Source of the DNA: Allium sativum
Taxonomy: Eukaryota; Streptophyta; Magnoliopsida; Asparagales; Amaryllidaceae
DNA: 64,000 bases
Direction of reading: 5' to 3'
NCBI GenBank assembly: GCA_030737875.1
Contig: CM060912.1
Location: 882,531,199 to 882,595,198 of the forward strand
Below the pieces are notes generated by a model. It ran no database searches, had not been told where the DNA came from, and saw nothing but the letters and a program-made list of their open reading frames with translations. Position 1 is the stretch's first letter, and each line of letters opens with the position of its first letter. Positions 25,873 to 36,616 of the stretch are shown here, piece by piece. A program made the translations under genes and the position numbers.

Positions 25873-25880
25873 TATATAAA
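25873..25880 (+). promoter_or_regulatory. Putative LTR TATA box (element C)
   Basis: TATATAAA, then a C run and TTTAAACCCTAG (a telo-box-like motif at about 25893-25904), about 860 bp into the LTR. This is the clearest promoter-like context in family 2. Confidence 0.6.
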
Positions 25881-26140
25881 CCCACCCCCCTATTTAAACC
25901 CTAGTTCCCAAATCTAAACCCGCCGTCCTCTCTTTCAAATCGCTCAGCGATTTCCGTTGCATCCCCCTCACTTCCACCGCGCCTCCACCCTCTGGCGCCG
26001 TACCACCGCACAGCCCCACCCCTTCCTCTTCTTCTCTCCTCCTCCTCCATTCAGAAGACCCCATCCCCCTGCTGCAGCAGCGCCGACGCCAAGACGCCTC
26101 GTTCGACGAACTGAGCCTGCTTATCCCTCCTCCGATTAAA
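25881..26140 (+). other. GC-rich leader-like block (element C)
   Basis: A C-rich, CT-rich stretch directly after the TATA box, sharply different from the AT-rich rest of the LTR. An open frame of 60 codons on the plus strand is rich in proline and histidine, but it is composition-driven and not conserved in B or D. It looks like a 5' UTR, possibly of host-gene origin. Confidence 0.5.
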
Positions 26141-26394
26141 AACGTGAACATCTTTAATTTTCTATTTCTTTATTTCAGATTTTGATTTACGGAACATCGG
26201 TTTATAATATGTTGTTACAGCAGTTTTCTTATGTACATGTTCTTAAATCAGTTTTGCTTTATTTTATTTGATAGAAAAAAAATCTGATTTTTTTTAAATA
26301 TAGGAAGAACGGATTTTTAAATATAGGAAGAATGGATTTTTAAAGATAGGAAGAACGGATTTTTATATATGAAAAGGTTTGACTTTTAAAGTAG

Positions 26395-26720
26395 ACTTCG
26401 ATATAAAAATATGATTTTTATAGAATAGAGATTATAAAAATATAATTTTTATATAGGTATGATAATAAAAATTCGATTTTTATATATATGAAATAATGAT
26501 AAAAATTCGATTTTTATATATATGAAATAACTATAAAAATTCGATTTTTATATATATGAAATAACTATAAAAATTCGATTTTTAGATATAGGAAATAACG
26601 ATAAAAATTCGATTTTTATTATATATGAAGCGAAATAAAAATTCGATATTTATATAAGAGGTAGAAATATAAAAATATAATTTTTATATAGAAAGAAGCA
26701 ATAAAAATATAATTTTTATT
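26395..26720 (+). repeat. Tandem AT hairpin array (element C)
   Basis: About ten units of 31 to 34 bp with core ATAAAAATTCGATTTTTAT, a near-perfect inverted repeat in which AAAAAT faces ATTTTT, separated by ATATATGAAATAACG-like spacers. Confidence 0.85.
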
Positions 26721-27394
26721 ATGAACAGCGTGGTAAGAACTGGATTGGAATTGCAAACAAATCCAAATAGTTCAGAAGTTCAAGAATAGATAATGGAGGA
26801 GTGGATCCCCAAGGTGAGAACTCCTCACTTTTATTTTAATTTCTAGTTTGAATTATATACTAAGATGTAGACGGTGCTTAGCAGCATTCGACACCCGTCG
26901 TCCGCAGACCATGGGCGAATTGTTTGATTTTGTTGTGTTGTGAAAATTTTATTGTGTGATGTGGAATGAAATAAAATATTTTATCATTATAAATATTTTA
27001 TAGTTAAAAATATAATTTTTAACGTGTATATAAAATAAATATTTATAAATAAATCGGACAATTTGTTTATGTACACCCATTTGACTAATATTGATTGGGA
27101 CGATAAATTTTACACATCGCCCAAGTGCACAAATAAAAATCGTTGTTTGTTGATTAGTAACCCCACACGAGTATTGGGATGATATTTGACGTACAATAAT
27201 CCCGATTGTTTAGTTGTATGTCAATCGATGGGTTGACAGACTGTGTAAGCATTAATTATTTATATTTAATGCTTATGCAGTTGTGTGGTGCACTTTGGAT
27301 GATGGTTGATTATCATTGCTATTATATACATGTGTTGTATAGAATCCATATAAATAACATTATATGGTAATTGAGTGGGTCTCATTCCAATTTG

Positions 27395-27646
27395 AAAAAT
27401 AAGAAAATTCATGTGTTGAATAAAATAATAAAATTCATGTGTTGAATAAAATATAAATTCATGTGTTGAATAGAATAAAAATTCACGTGTTGAATAAAAT
27501 AAATATTCATGTGTTGAATAAAAATAAAAATTCATGTGTTGAATAAAATAAATATTCATGTGTTGAATAAAAATATAAATTCATGTGTTCAATAGAATAA
27601 ATATCTATGTGTTGAATAAAAATATATATTCATGTGTTGAAGAAAA
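27395..27646 (+). repeat. Tandem array of TTCATGTGTTGAATAAAAT units (element C)
   Basis: About ten units of 22 to 28 bp. The same TCATGTGTTGAATA word is scattered through D's LTR at 29665-30125, where units are longer and interrupted. Confidence 0.85.
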
Positions 27647-28498
27647 TGTAACAACCCAGAAAATCTGATCCAGTTTAAATTTTTTAATTTGGCTATTTTA
27701 GTGGATTTTAAATATTTAAAATAAATATTTTAAATAACAACGATGAGAAGTATGTTTGAATCGATATTTGAAAATAAAAATAATTATTTTAAATTATAAA
27801 CAAGGCTTGAAATGGCGCGGCAGTTTCAAAATTTCAATTCGAACTTTGACTGACTTTACCGGGTGCAAAATAAAACGGATTTTAGCGAAACAAAAATATT
27901 TAAATCTGTTAGTGAATATCTTTCTAACGAATCTGAAAAATCGAAGTTTCATAGCGGAAGTCAAAGTTATGGCCAAATGAATTTTCAGAAAGGTCGTTAT
28001 AGAATTTATATAGCCCGTGAAAATAGACATTTTGCAAATGACCTCGGAATTCGACGAACCACTTTTGTTGGATCCGGGATGTCAAATTATTGCTAGGTTT
28101 CAAATTTCATAATTTTTGAAGTTAATATATGAGCGTGACAAAAGGAAAATGTGTTATGGTCAATTATAGTTAAAATGGATCGACCAGAAAAAGGCCATTT
28201 TTCAAACGATCTCAGAATTCGACGAAACTAGTTTTGTTGGGACCATATCGTCAAAACATAGCTAGATTTACTTTTCGGGAATTTTTAGAATCAGTATGGG
28301 GACCTGGCAAATTGAAATGTACGTTCAAATCGAATATTGAATGTTTTATATTTTAATTTGAAGGGAAATAGACCGAAACAGTCGAATGGGCCTACGAAAC
28401 ATATCCCATTGTGTTCAGAATGGGGGTATTTAGCTAGGGACGACAGTCGTTGGGTTTAGATTGGAGTTCGTGAGAGAAAACCCTATTTTTGAATTAAA

Positions 28499-28506
28499 TA
28501 TATAAA
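28499..28506 (+). promoter_or_regulatory. Putative LTR TATA box (element D)
   Basis: TATATAAA about 850 bp into the LTR, matching the TATA position in C. AAAACCCTA lies about 15 bp upstream. Confidence 0.5.
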
Positions 28507-28554
28507 TCGGCCAATGGAAATTTTTCTTTCATAAATTATAAATCCGAGAAATTT

Positions 28555-28870
28555 GTATTTTCGCTCTCCCGTAACATCGACTAACGGTGGAACCCTCTCC
28601 ATCTTTCCCATCCAGATTCGGGTGAATCCCTTCGCCAAAACCCACCGCCCCAGTTCAACTTTCTGAAGTCCATCTCCCACTCTTCAAATCAACACCAACC
28701 ACTCCCCCTATCGTCGCTCCAATCGAGAGAACCACCCCTTCAAAGTTCGTCGTTTCCTCCCTCCACCATGTCCGCCATCCTCGATCGAAGTGGGCCCCCT
28801 TACCATCGTTGGGCGCGCCTTTCCAAGCTCCAGGCCGTGGTGCTGACGGATCTCGACATAGTGGAACGGA
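28555..28870 (+). other. GC-rich leader-like block (element D)
   Basis: CT-rich, C-rich sequence downstream of the TATA box, positionally equal to the blocks in B and C but with little base-for-base similarity. Confidence 0.45.
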
Positions 28871-29334
28871 TTCTCCTTAGGATCGAAACCTAGTTTCGAA
28901 GAAAAGCTGAGGTATACGGCCTTGTTTTAATGAACTGAAAATAACACTTTTAAGTGTTGCTATTTATGATTTTTGTTTAAAAATCGTATCTTTTTGTTAC
29001 GTTAACGAAATTCGATGAAACAGGAGACACCGGGACCGTGAGGACGTCTTCTACATTTTAGAAGAGACCGCATATTTTTCTGAGCCTTCTGCAATTTTTG
29101 GTGGAGTGGAACCCAATGTGAGATTTCTAATTTATAAACGATATGGAAAACAACGATGTATAAATTATATAATCGATGTATGAGTTATATAAACGTTGTA
29201 CACCTCATGTATAAGCGTTGTATAAGTTGTATGTTCGATGTATAAGTTATATATGCGTTGTAAAAATAATATATGCGTTCAAATAAATTGAAATGAAATT
29301 GAAGTGAATTGAAATATATTTATATACGAATATA

Positions 29335-29344
<10 letters not shown>

Positions 29345-29377
<33 letters not shown>
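29345..29377 (+). repeat. (TA)n microsatellite
   Basis: About 16 TA units, followed directly by the CTCGTCCACAGACCATGGAC block shared with B (about 19463) and C (about 26900). Confidence 0.95.
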
Positions 29378-29381
<4 letters not shown>

Positions 29382-29664
29382 TCCCCTCGTCCACAGACCA
29401 TGGACGATATATATTGGTTGTGATATTGTTTGGATTGGTTGATGTGAAATTTGGTGAATATCATGAATGGTTGAATTGAAATGATTGATTGTGGTTGAAA
29501 TCCCAATAGGATTAGTATATGGGAAAATTCGCCTGCGTGCGAACTAGTTATTGAAAATCCCCATTGTCAAAAACCGCGAGGTTTTAAGGTAGACCGAGGA
29601 ACCGTACTAGGGACGGTGCCGGTTTTAACTACCATGCCGTTATGCTGCCGAAATTTTCAATAAT

Positions 29665-30125
29665 ATTCATGTGTTAGAATTATTTTCATGTGTTGAAACT
29701 ATATTCGTGTGTTGAATAGAAATTCATGTGTTTAATAGAAATTCATGTGTTGAATGAAGTTCATGTGTTGAATAAATTATTTGAAAGATAAAAATAACAT
29801 TTTTATTATATATATAAGCTATATAAAATATTAGTATTTTAAATAAATTGTTTTAACACCAAAAATAACCTTTTTACCTTATGTATAGACTATATAAAAT
29901 AATCGTGTTTTGAAATAAATTGTTTTACAATAAAAATCACATTTTTATTATATATATAAACTATTGAAAATATTAATGTGTTGAATAAAGGACTAGAACG
30001 ATAAAAATAATATTTTTATCGTATGTGTGAAGTCAAAAACATTCATGTGTTGAATATATATGTTGAACAATAAAATCTACATTTTTAATGTGAAGTGTTA
30101 AAAATATTCATGTGTTGAATAAATA
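29665..30125 (+). repeat. Dispersed CATGTGTTGAATA repeats with AT hairpins (element D)
   Basis: About a dozen CATGTGTTGAA words alternate with GATAAAAATAnnATTTTTATC-like inverted repeats. It combines the two arrays that are separate in element C. Confidence 0.75.
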
Positions 30126-30403
30126 TTTTTGATGATAAAAATATCATTTTTATCATGTGAACGACTCGCTAACACAAGTTTTAAAATAAATATTTGTTTG
30201 ATAGGAATATTATTTTTGACATGTGTATGAACTAAATAAAATAGTCATGCGTTGAGAGATATTTGTGTTCGCTAAAAATATCATTTTTATGCGAAATATG
30301 AAGTGTTAAAAATAGTGATGTGTTGAAATAAATATATGTTGGATAAAAATATCATTTTTATCAAATATAAGAAGTGAATATAGTTTTGAAATCGAAGAAA
30401 GAA

Positions 30404-30653
30404 TTATATATATATATATATATATGTAAATATAAATAAAATAAATTGAATAACGAAGCTGCAGTTCGTGTTTTTAAACCGTGATTTCAAACGATTAGTG
30501 CGGGAGATCCGACCATCGGATTTTCCCGAAACCGAAACCGTTTGGTTCACCTTGGAAATATCTTTCCAACGACACCCACTGTGTGAAGATCCAACGGTTG
30601 GATTGTCTGGAATGTTTAATTCAAATTTGAAGAAAAACAGCGCCAAAATCGAT

Positions 30654-30684
<31 letters not shown>

Positions 30685-30905
30685 GTAAATATAAATAAAA
30701 TAAATCGAATAATGACGCTGCAGTTCGTATTTTGAAATCGTAACTTCAAACGATTGGTGCGGGAGATCCGACCGTTGGATTTTCCCAAAACTGAAACTGT
30801 TGGATTCGTTTTGAAAAGATATTTCTAATGATATAAAATTTGTGAAGATCCAGCGGTTATATTTTCAGATATATGTAAATCAAATCTGAAGAAAAAACAG
30901 GGCCA
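30404..30905 (+). repeat. Tandem duplication of about 253 bp (element D)
   Basis: Two units, each starting with a (TA)n run and GTAAATATAAATAAAATAAA, and sharing GTGCGGGAGATCCGACC and TGTGAAGATCCA words. Unit 1 is about 30404-30656 and unit 2 about 30657-30905. B has one related unit at about 18370-18600 (minus). Units differ by many substitutions, so the duplication is old. Confidence 0.85.
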
Positions 30906-31150
30906 CGGCCGTGTTATGACCTGAAGCGTCGTTTGAATAAATTGGCTATTTTTAAATAAATAAAAATAGCGATAAATAGTGATAAAATATTATAAACGAT
31001 ATGGAATGGAAATAAACTGAATTTGCTTGGTTTATGTGATATTTGATGGTTGAATGTGTTTGGCGTGAAAATTACATTAAAGAAAAGAATTAGTGATATC
31101 GAATAATTTAACTATTGAAATGAATTGATTTGAAATTCTAAATATACGTG

Positions 31151-31192
31151 AATTATTTGAAAAGGCCGAGTTAACTCTCATTTCAAATAATT
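31151..31192 (+). other. Stem-loop with AGGCCGAG loop (element D)
   Basis: AATTATTTGAAA (31151-31162) pairs perfectly with TTTCAAATAATT (31181-31192). The loop holds AGGCCGAGTTAACTCT, itself with a GAGT/ACTC stem. Both stems differ in sequence from the 559-598 copy but keep pairing. Confidence 0.65.
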
Positions 31193-32072
31193 GATCGACG
31201 AGTGAAAGTCGAAGATATGAAGACGGTGCAAGACCGACGATCTTCACGTCGAATGGAGGGGTGCTACTGATGCTCATGATGGGAGTAACTACCTTGAAGG
31301 GGCTGAAGTAATAGCCGTCCGGACGTACTTGTTGATTGTACGGATATGCGAGGTATTGAGTGCCTCCGGTTTCGTTCAGACCCAAAATGAACTTGTAAAT
31401 GGACTGTGTGTCCGACATTGGATTTTGTTCTGTGTTGATTGACCTATGTTAAATGTATATCTATTTGGCGGCGGATAATTTATTCTCTTTCTTAACACCC
31501 TTCACTGAGACGTACGAGCTCAGAGGTTATATATCGATAGAAATCAGTCGCATGGAGTGAATTTCCTGTGTGGCACGCCTAAGTGGCAGATGATCAAGGC
31601 TTCTGTTGAAAAGAAAAGTCTTGTGGTTGATGATCGAAGCACAGCCTATATGGCATAGCTTTGTGTATAAAGTGAATTCGCGAGCCTCACACCCCGGTAT
31701 AAACCAGAAATGGGAGAGGACCTCAGGGAGGACATGCGTTTCTTTCTAGCTAGGGTGGTTTCAGTGACTTACCAGCCCTGACATTTATATTATTTTCACC
31801 TGTGTGGTTGTTGCTGTTGCGAGGCGCCTCAGATATATCGGTCGATCCGGGACCGATGGAGTCATTGGGCTCATTTACGCCCCAAAGGGCGGGGAAACGC
31901 AGTGTTCAGGCATTTTAATCCACATCGGTGGACCGACCATGACGATCCAAGGGTCACTCAAGCTCTGATCCTGAGGCTCGGGCTAGACAGTCTCGAATCG
32001 GTAAGGACTATCTTTTGCCTTGGTTCATGATGGAAATCCAATTTCCAAATACGACACCGTGCGGTTTTGATT

Positions 32073-32073
32073 G

Positions 32074-32146
<73 letters not shown>
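32073..32146 (+). repeat. Compound (TA)n-(GT)n microsatellite
   Basis: About 22 TA units, with one GTA interruption, run into about 14 GT units. Confidence 0.95.
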
Positions 32147-32148
<2 letters not shown>

Positions 32149-32489
32149 CGACATGATATATGGTATCCATGCCATCTATGATTGGTAGTTATGATTGAAA
32201 TTGTTTTTGAAACATATATACACTAGCAATAAAATCAAATGATTTGTTTTGCTCGTATCAAGCATAATTTGGCCATTATAAGGTAAAACTCTATCCTCTG
32301 GTTTGTGTTGCATTGTGTGATGGGAACTGAGTCTTATAATGGCTTCATTTTTATAAAACGCATTGCAATGTTTAAAAGATTTATTGGTTTTAAAGCACTG
32401 GCAATCCAATGGAGTAAACCCGTTCCGCGAAAGTGGTGTGGTCCTGTGATTAGCCATATTGTAAAATGTGTTAATTAGATTTCTCATAC

Positions 32490-32503
32490 CAGTCCCATGA
32501 CTG
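32490..32503 (+). other. CAGTC/GACTG stem-loop near the LTR 3' end (element D)
   Basis: CAGTC, loop CCAT, GACTG, followed by AGTTTG...CAAACT. In A the latter inverted piece reads AGTTTA...TAAACT, a paired change. Confidence 0.55.
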
Positions 32504-32883
32504 ACTCGTAGTTTGTTTCACTTGCAAACTCGGGTGCCCCTATTTCTGCACGGGCAGCCTTGTATTCAGGTTTTAGCAGGCTCTTTCTGGATAGCTGGAG
32601 CTGAAGATGGATTCTACCATTTATCTCTTTTTATGCTGTTCAGCTCCTGTTGTACATATTATGTTTGTTTTCCGCTGTAGACATTTATGTATAGCTGAAC
32701 TGTATTTTGTACTAAGTATGATCCTGTATACTGTATAACTCTGATGATTATGTTTATCCAGTGTATTCTATTGTACATTATCTAGTGTATTTATTTATTT
32801 CTATTCTGTTATTATCTGTTTCTGTGTTATATTCCAAAGATTACCCTCGCCACTATCTTATGGGTTTGGGGTTGTCACAATCG

Positions 32884-32895
32884 TGGTATCAGAGC
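32884..32895 (+). promoter_or_regulatory. Primer binding site, iMet-tRNA type (element D)
   Basis: TGGTATCAGAGC, four bases after the LTR end. Confidence 0.93.
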
Positions 32896-33133
32896 TTTGG
32901 TTAAGCTTAGTTCTGGAATATAACATATTAACGAACTCGTCAGAAATAGAACCAGTAGTGTTCTAGGACAAATAACTCATTACAGATAGGATCAGTAATA
33001 TCCTAGTATGAGTATAGCAGGATGAAATACACCTCGATAGACACATTTACATTCAAGTATATGTCTCTATGCTTTAAAAAATTACCTTTTTCTGTTGACC
33101 TAACACTTTGTCTGCTATTTGCAGTCATAGAAA
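32896..33133 (+). other. Element D untranslated leader
   Basis: This is non-coding leader between PBS and gag start. It shares the ATAGGATCAGTAATATCCTAG repeat pattern with element B's interior (minus strand, about 22430-22510), where the same words appear twice. Confidence 0.7.
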
Positions 33134-33427
33134 ATGAGTGGCAGAAGCAGAAGAATTAATCCTATGGTTCAACAAATTAATGAGACAGTTGTACTCCCTC
33201 AGCCAGGATCGGATATAGAAGCTCTATTGAAAAGATATCGAAATCTGGGTGGAGTACCATTCTCGGGCAATGAATCTATTATTCAAACCCAGGCTTGGAT
33301 GAGTTCTGCTGAAAGAATTTTTGAAAGTTTCCAGCTAAGAGATGACCAGAAAAGATTCGTGGCATCTTGGGCTCTCAAAGAAGAAGCGTTAATCTGGTGG
33401 GAAACGGTTACTAAGGATAATCCATAA
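33134..33427 (+). pseudogene. gag: Gag, N-terminal part (element D)
   Basis: This frame encodes the start of the capsid polyprotein that packages element RNA. The first ATG after the leader gives MSGRSRRINPMVQQ. Residues about 55 to 95 carry the retrotransposon gag signature: a predicted helix with WMSSAERIF, then a basic stretch, ASWALKEEALIWWE and a WW pair. The frame ends at an in-frame TAA (33425-33427), but the same frame continues as recognisable gag for another 260 bp, so the stop is a decay mutation and not the true end. All later pol pieces are in this same reading frame. Confidence 0.85.
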
Positions 33428-33958
33428 GGTAATATTACCTGGGATAGATTTAAAGAAATTTTCAATAAAAGATTTATTCCTCCAGAAGAAACTGAGAGGT
33501 TATGTGATGAATTCTACTATTTGATACAAGGAGATATGAATATCCCAGAATATCATAAGAAATTCAATGAACTTTCTCATTTTTCCCCTCATTTAATTCA
33601 AGATCCAAAGAGGAAGAATATGAGGTTTATTAATGGGCTCCAAAGAAAGTACCAGAATAGTGTAATGGGGGCATGTGAAGCTTCCTTTTTCTGAAATGAT
33701 ATACATGACTTATCAGTATGAAGATCTAGATAAGCGAGGCCTTTTTGTCGACGAAGAGGAAGTCAGCACTAGCAGTAAAAGGAAATTCGAAACTGATAGC
33801 CCAGAGAAAAGTACACAGCCTTAGGCCAGTACGACGTCTGGGGCCAGAAAGAAACCTAAGTTGAATCGAAAGAAGGCTAAATCTGAAAAAGAACCGGTAA
33901 TGACTGCAATATGCCTTAACTGCAATCAGAAAGGCCGTTAATCCAGATATGCAAATCT
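33428..33958 (+). pseudogene. gag: Gag, C-terminal part, frameshifted (element D)
   Basis: In the frame of 33134 the gag homology continues (WDRFKEIFNKRFIPP, typical of the gag domain after the WW motif) to about 33665, where it meets a TGA at 33692. From about 33665 the homologous reading moves to another frame (…EMIYMTYQYEDLDKRGLF…) with stops at 33822 and 33939. It returns to the original frame by 33959. The first zinc knuckle (CLNCNQKG) is broken by a stop. The frameshift lies close to a run of five Gs at about 33667-33671. Confidence 0.7.
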
Positions 33959-34678
33959 TTGAAAATGCGGGGAAAGAATGGATCTAAATCCAAGGGCAAG
34001 TTTCAAGAGAATAGAAAGTGCAGTCAATGCCATCTGTCTGGTCATCTTTCAAAGGCCTGCCAGTTAATTAAGAAATCTGAAGTGGTTCAGGTAAATAAAG
34101 TAGCGGAAACTTCTGAACCATCGGCTAGTCAGGAAAGGCTAGATGTTTTAGAAGGCACGCTTACTGTCAAAGATATTCTAGTTAAAGTACTGTTTGACAC
34201 AGGCGTGTCACGAAGCTTTATTGCAAAGAATGCGGTTTAGAAACTGGATTTGAATTTGAAGAAGCTCAACGCACCAATTACTGTCCATAATCCGGTTGGG
34301 GGTTCCCTTGACCTTAGTTGGGTTTGTGGAGTGCCTGTCTCTTTTTCCCGTTATCGGTTCCCCACTATCGCGATCGTCATGAATTTTACAGAATTTGATC
34401 TTATTCTGGGATTGGACTGGTTAACCAAATATGAAGCTGAGGTTAAATGCGCCAACAGAGTCGTTAAGGCGAAGATTAAACCAGGTGACTATATAACCAT
34501 TCCATGTGAAGGTCCGAATACGGATAGAAAAGACTTCTGGGCAGCTTTAGATGTTTCTCCTGCTCAAATAGAACCTGTTCCTGTCGTTCCGGAGAATATT
34601 TTGGTCGACATTGAAAAGATCCCAGTTGTCAAGAAATATGCGGATGTGTTCGAAGAAGTTGTTAGCTTACCTCCGTAG
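33959..34678 (+). pseudogene. pol: Nucleocapsid zinc knuckle and aspartic protease (element D)
   Basis: The second zinc knuckle CSQCHLSGHLSKAC (CX2CX4HX4C) binds RNA. The retropepsin-like protease follows, with active-site LFDTGVSRSFI (DTG codons at 34196-34204) and the flap and C-terminal region with LILGLDWL at about 34410, the usual plant gypsy motif. The protease would process the polyprotein. An in-frame TAG at 34238-34240 falls just after the active-site loop and another TAG at 34676-34678 ends the segment before RT. No ATG is expected here because the domains are parts of one polyprotein. Confidence 0.85.
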
Positions 34679-34744
34679 AGAGAAATTGATTTCAAACTCT
34701 CTTTAGTTCCGAATGCAAGGCCAGTAGTTCACGCTATTCGAAGA

Positions 34745-35521
34745 ATGACCTTGAAGGAAAAAGAAGAGTTAGACAATCAAACTCCACAGCTAGTGTGGAA
34801 AGGTCTGATCAGGCCTAGTTTCTTTGATTGGAGAGCAGCAGTGGTATTTGTCCCAAAGTCAGACGGTACTCTCAGACTATGTGTGGATTATCATGACTTG
34901 AATAAGCAGACGCTGAAAAACAAATATCCATTGCCGCGGATTGATGATTTGTTGGACCGATTGAATGGGGTACAGGTATTTTCACGAATGGACCTAGCTA
35001 CAGGTTACCATCAGCTTCATATTGCCGAAGAGTGTGTTCCTTTGATAGCATTCAGAGGTCCCGACTTATTCTACGAGTGGTTAGTAATGTCATTCGGCTT
35101 ATGTAACGCTCCATCTTATTTTGTCGATCTAATGAACCGAGTATTCAGAGGAGTATTGAACAAATTTGTTCTGGTTTTCATTGATGATATATTGATCTTC
35201 TATAAGTTAGAAAGCGAGCACGAAAAACATTTGGAACAAGTGTTAGAAATTCTGAGAAAGAACGTGTTGAAAGCAAAGTTTTCTAAATGTATATTCTGGC
35301 AAGAGGAAGTTAACTTTCTTGGCCACGTCGTGTCAAAAGAAGGAATTTCAGTGGATCCCAGTAAAATCACTACTATTCAGAATTGGAAACAGCCTCGTAC
35401 GCCCATAGAAGTTAGAAGTTTGCTCGGATTGGCCAGTTATTATCGGAAGTTCATTAAGATTTTTTCGAAGATATCCAGTCAGTTAACGAAGCTTACTAAG
35501 AAACATTCGAGATTCAACTAG
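34745..35521 (+). pseudogene. pol: Reverse transcriptase (element D)
   Basis: This is the RT that copies element RNA into DNA. Visible blocks are [63 protein letters not shown], the catalytic FIDD box (35177-35188) and [15 protein letters not shown] with the connecting segment. In-frame coding without a stop actually starts at 34679 (REIDF…). It ends at a TAG (35519-35521) at the RT to RNase H connection. Substituted residues at normally conserved sites (for example [12 protein letters not shown] where YYR+FI..FS is usual) fit a decayed copy. Confidence 0.9.
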
Positions 35522-36019
35522 ACTCCCGAATGTGAGCCAGCTTTCCAGGAGCTGAAGTTAAAATTGACGACTGCTCCAGTGCTCACAATTATTGACGGCA
35601 ATCAGTATTTAAAAGTCTAGACGGATGCTTCTAAAGAAGGCCTTGGTGCAGTGTTAATGCAAAGAGGCCATGTAGTCGCTTATGCTAGCCGTCAATTGAA
35701 ACCCCATGAAAAGAATTATGTAACTCACAATCTCGAATTGATAGCTATCGTATTTTCTATGAAAATCTGGAGGCATTATCTATTGGGTGAGAAGTTTGAA
35801 TTATACACTGATCATCAATCATTGAAATATTTATTCACCCACAAGGATCTGAATATAAGACAGCAACGTTGGTTAGAATTTCTCACGGCTTATGATCATG
35901 ATATCTTATATACACCGGGGAAAGCCATTGTTGTGGCTGACGCACTCAGCAGGAAGAATGTAATTGTCGCCAGTCTTATTATCACACCTTTGTTGATTGA
36001 TAACATATCTGCTTTTTAG
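35522..36019 (+). pseudogene. pol: RNase H domain (element D)
   Basis: This domain removes RNA from the RNA-DNA hybrid. The frame reads on from RT through TPECEPAFQELK, meets a TAG at 35618-35620 next to the first catalytic Asp (TDAS), then is open from 35621: [29 protein letters not shown] (catalytic Glu), [12 protein letters not shown] (catalytic Asp) and [10 protein letters not shown]. It ends at a TAG (36017-36019). Domain size and order match the homologous segment in element H (63391-63981). Confidence 0.88.
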
Positions 36020-36109
36020 AAGGATGATCACTTCATTCAGAAGATCAAAGAGAGAATTCAGAAAGGCGAGCCCTCGAGTTTTCAGATAGATAACGAGGGG
36101 ATTCTGAGG

Positions 36110-36616
36110 TTGAAGGGTCGAATATGTGTGCCAAACATTCCTGAACTCCAGAGAGAAGTGTTAGATAAATGTCACAAAGCCAATCTTAGTATTCATCCAG
36201 GAGTGAGAAAGATGTATAATGATATCAAACGCACATTATGGTGGAAATCTATGAAAAGGGACATTTCCTTATATGTTAGCCAGTGTTCTACTTGTCAACA
36301 AGTTAAAAGCAATCAGCAGAAACTTGCTGGATTGTTGCAACCTTTGGAAGTCCCAGGTGGGAAGTGGTAACAGATTTCTATGGATTTCATAGATGGTTTG
36401 CCCAGAACCATGAAAGGAAATGACAGCATTTGGGTGATCGTAGATCATTTCACGAAGACCGCCCATTTCATACCTGTCAAATCGAATAGAACTTCTCAGA
36501 GTCTGGCGCAGGTTTATTTCAAAGAAATTGTTAGACTGCACGGAGTTCCCATGAGCATCATTAGTGATCGTGAACCGATTTTTGCTAGTAAATTCTGGGA
36601 AGCATTCCAAGCATAA
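36110..36616 (+). pseudogene. pol: Integrase zinc finger and first part of the catalytic core (element D)
   Basis: The integrase inserts element DNA into the genome. The N-terminal HHCC finger is seen as HKANLSIHPG then CSTCQQVK. The core starts MDFIDGLP with the first catalytic Asp at 36383-36385; the second (ISDREPIF) is at 36566-36568, 60 residues later. An in-frame TAA at 36368-36370 separates finger and core, and a TAA at 36614-36616 ends the segment. There is no indel: the catalytic Glu (DGQTERVN, 36674-36676) follows 35 residues after the second Asp in the same frame. Confidence 0.88.

Larger units (their letters stand above)
25013..27646 (+). mobile_element. Element C: family-2 LTR, 5' part, truncated by element D
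   Basis: It starts TGTAATAACCCG and resembles the first half of the D and B LTRs. It is inserted in element B's 5' LTR (left flank ATGAT, 25008-25012) and interrupted at 27646 by D's LTR inside a CATGTGTTGAATAAA array. It contains a TATA box, a GC-rich block and an AT hairpin array. No PBS, interior or coding remnant is in view. Confidence 0.85.
27647..32879 (+). repeat. Element D 5' LTR (5,233 bp)
   Basis: It starts TGTAACAACCCAGAAAATCT and ends GGTTGTCACA, four bases before the PBS. Its partner LTR is outside the window or lost, so the start rests on similarity to the B and C LTRs. It contains a TATA box, a GC-rich block, microsatellites, a 253-bp duplication, palindromic motifs (28052-28071 and 28220-28240) and the conserved hairpins at 31151-31192 and 32490-32503. 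Confidence 0.88.

Noticed and set aside
25891..25905. AAACCCTA words as interstitial telomere repeats
   Set aside because: Single words near TATA boxes, not tandem arrays; better read as telo-box promoter motifs.
25957..26139. Proline- and histidine-rich open frame in C's GC-rich block, with an antisense 85-codon frame
   Set aside because: A product of C-rich composition; not conserved in B or D and lacking any domain.
32073..32146. TA/GT tract as a functional Z-DNA or origin element
   Set aside because: An ordinary compound microsatellite; nothing else supports a function.
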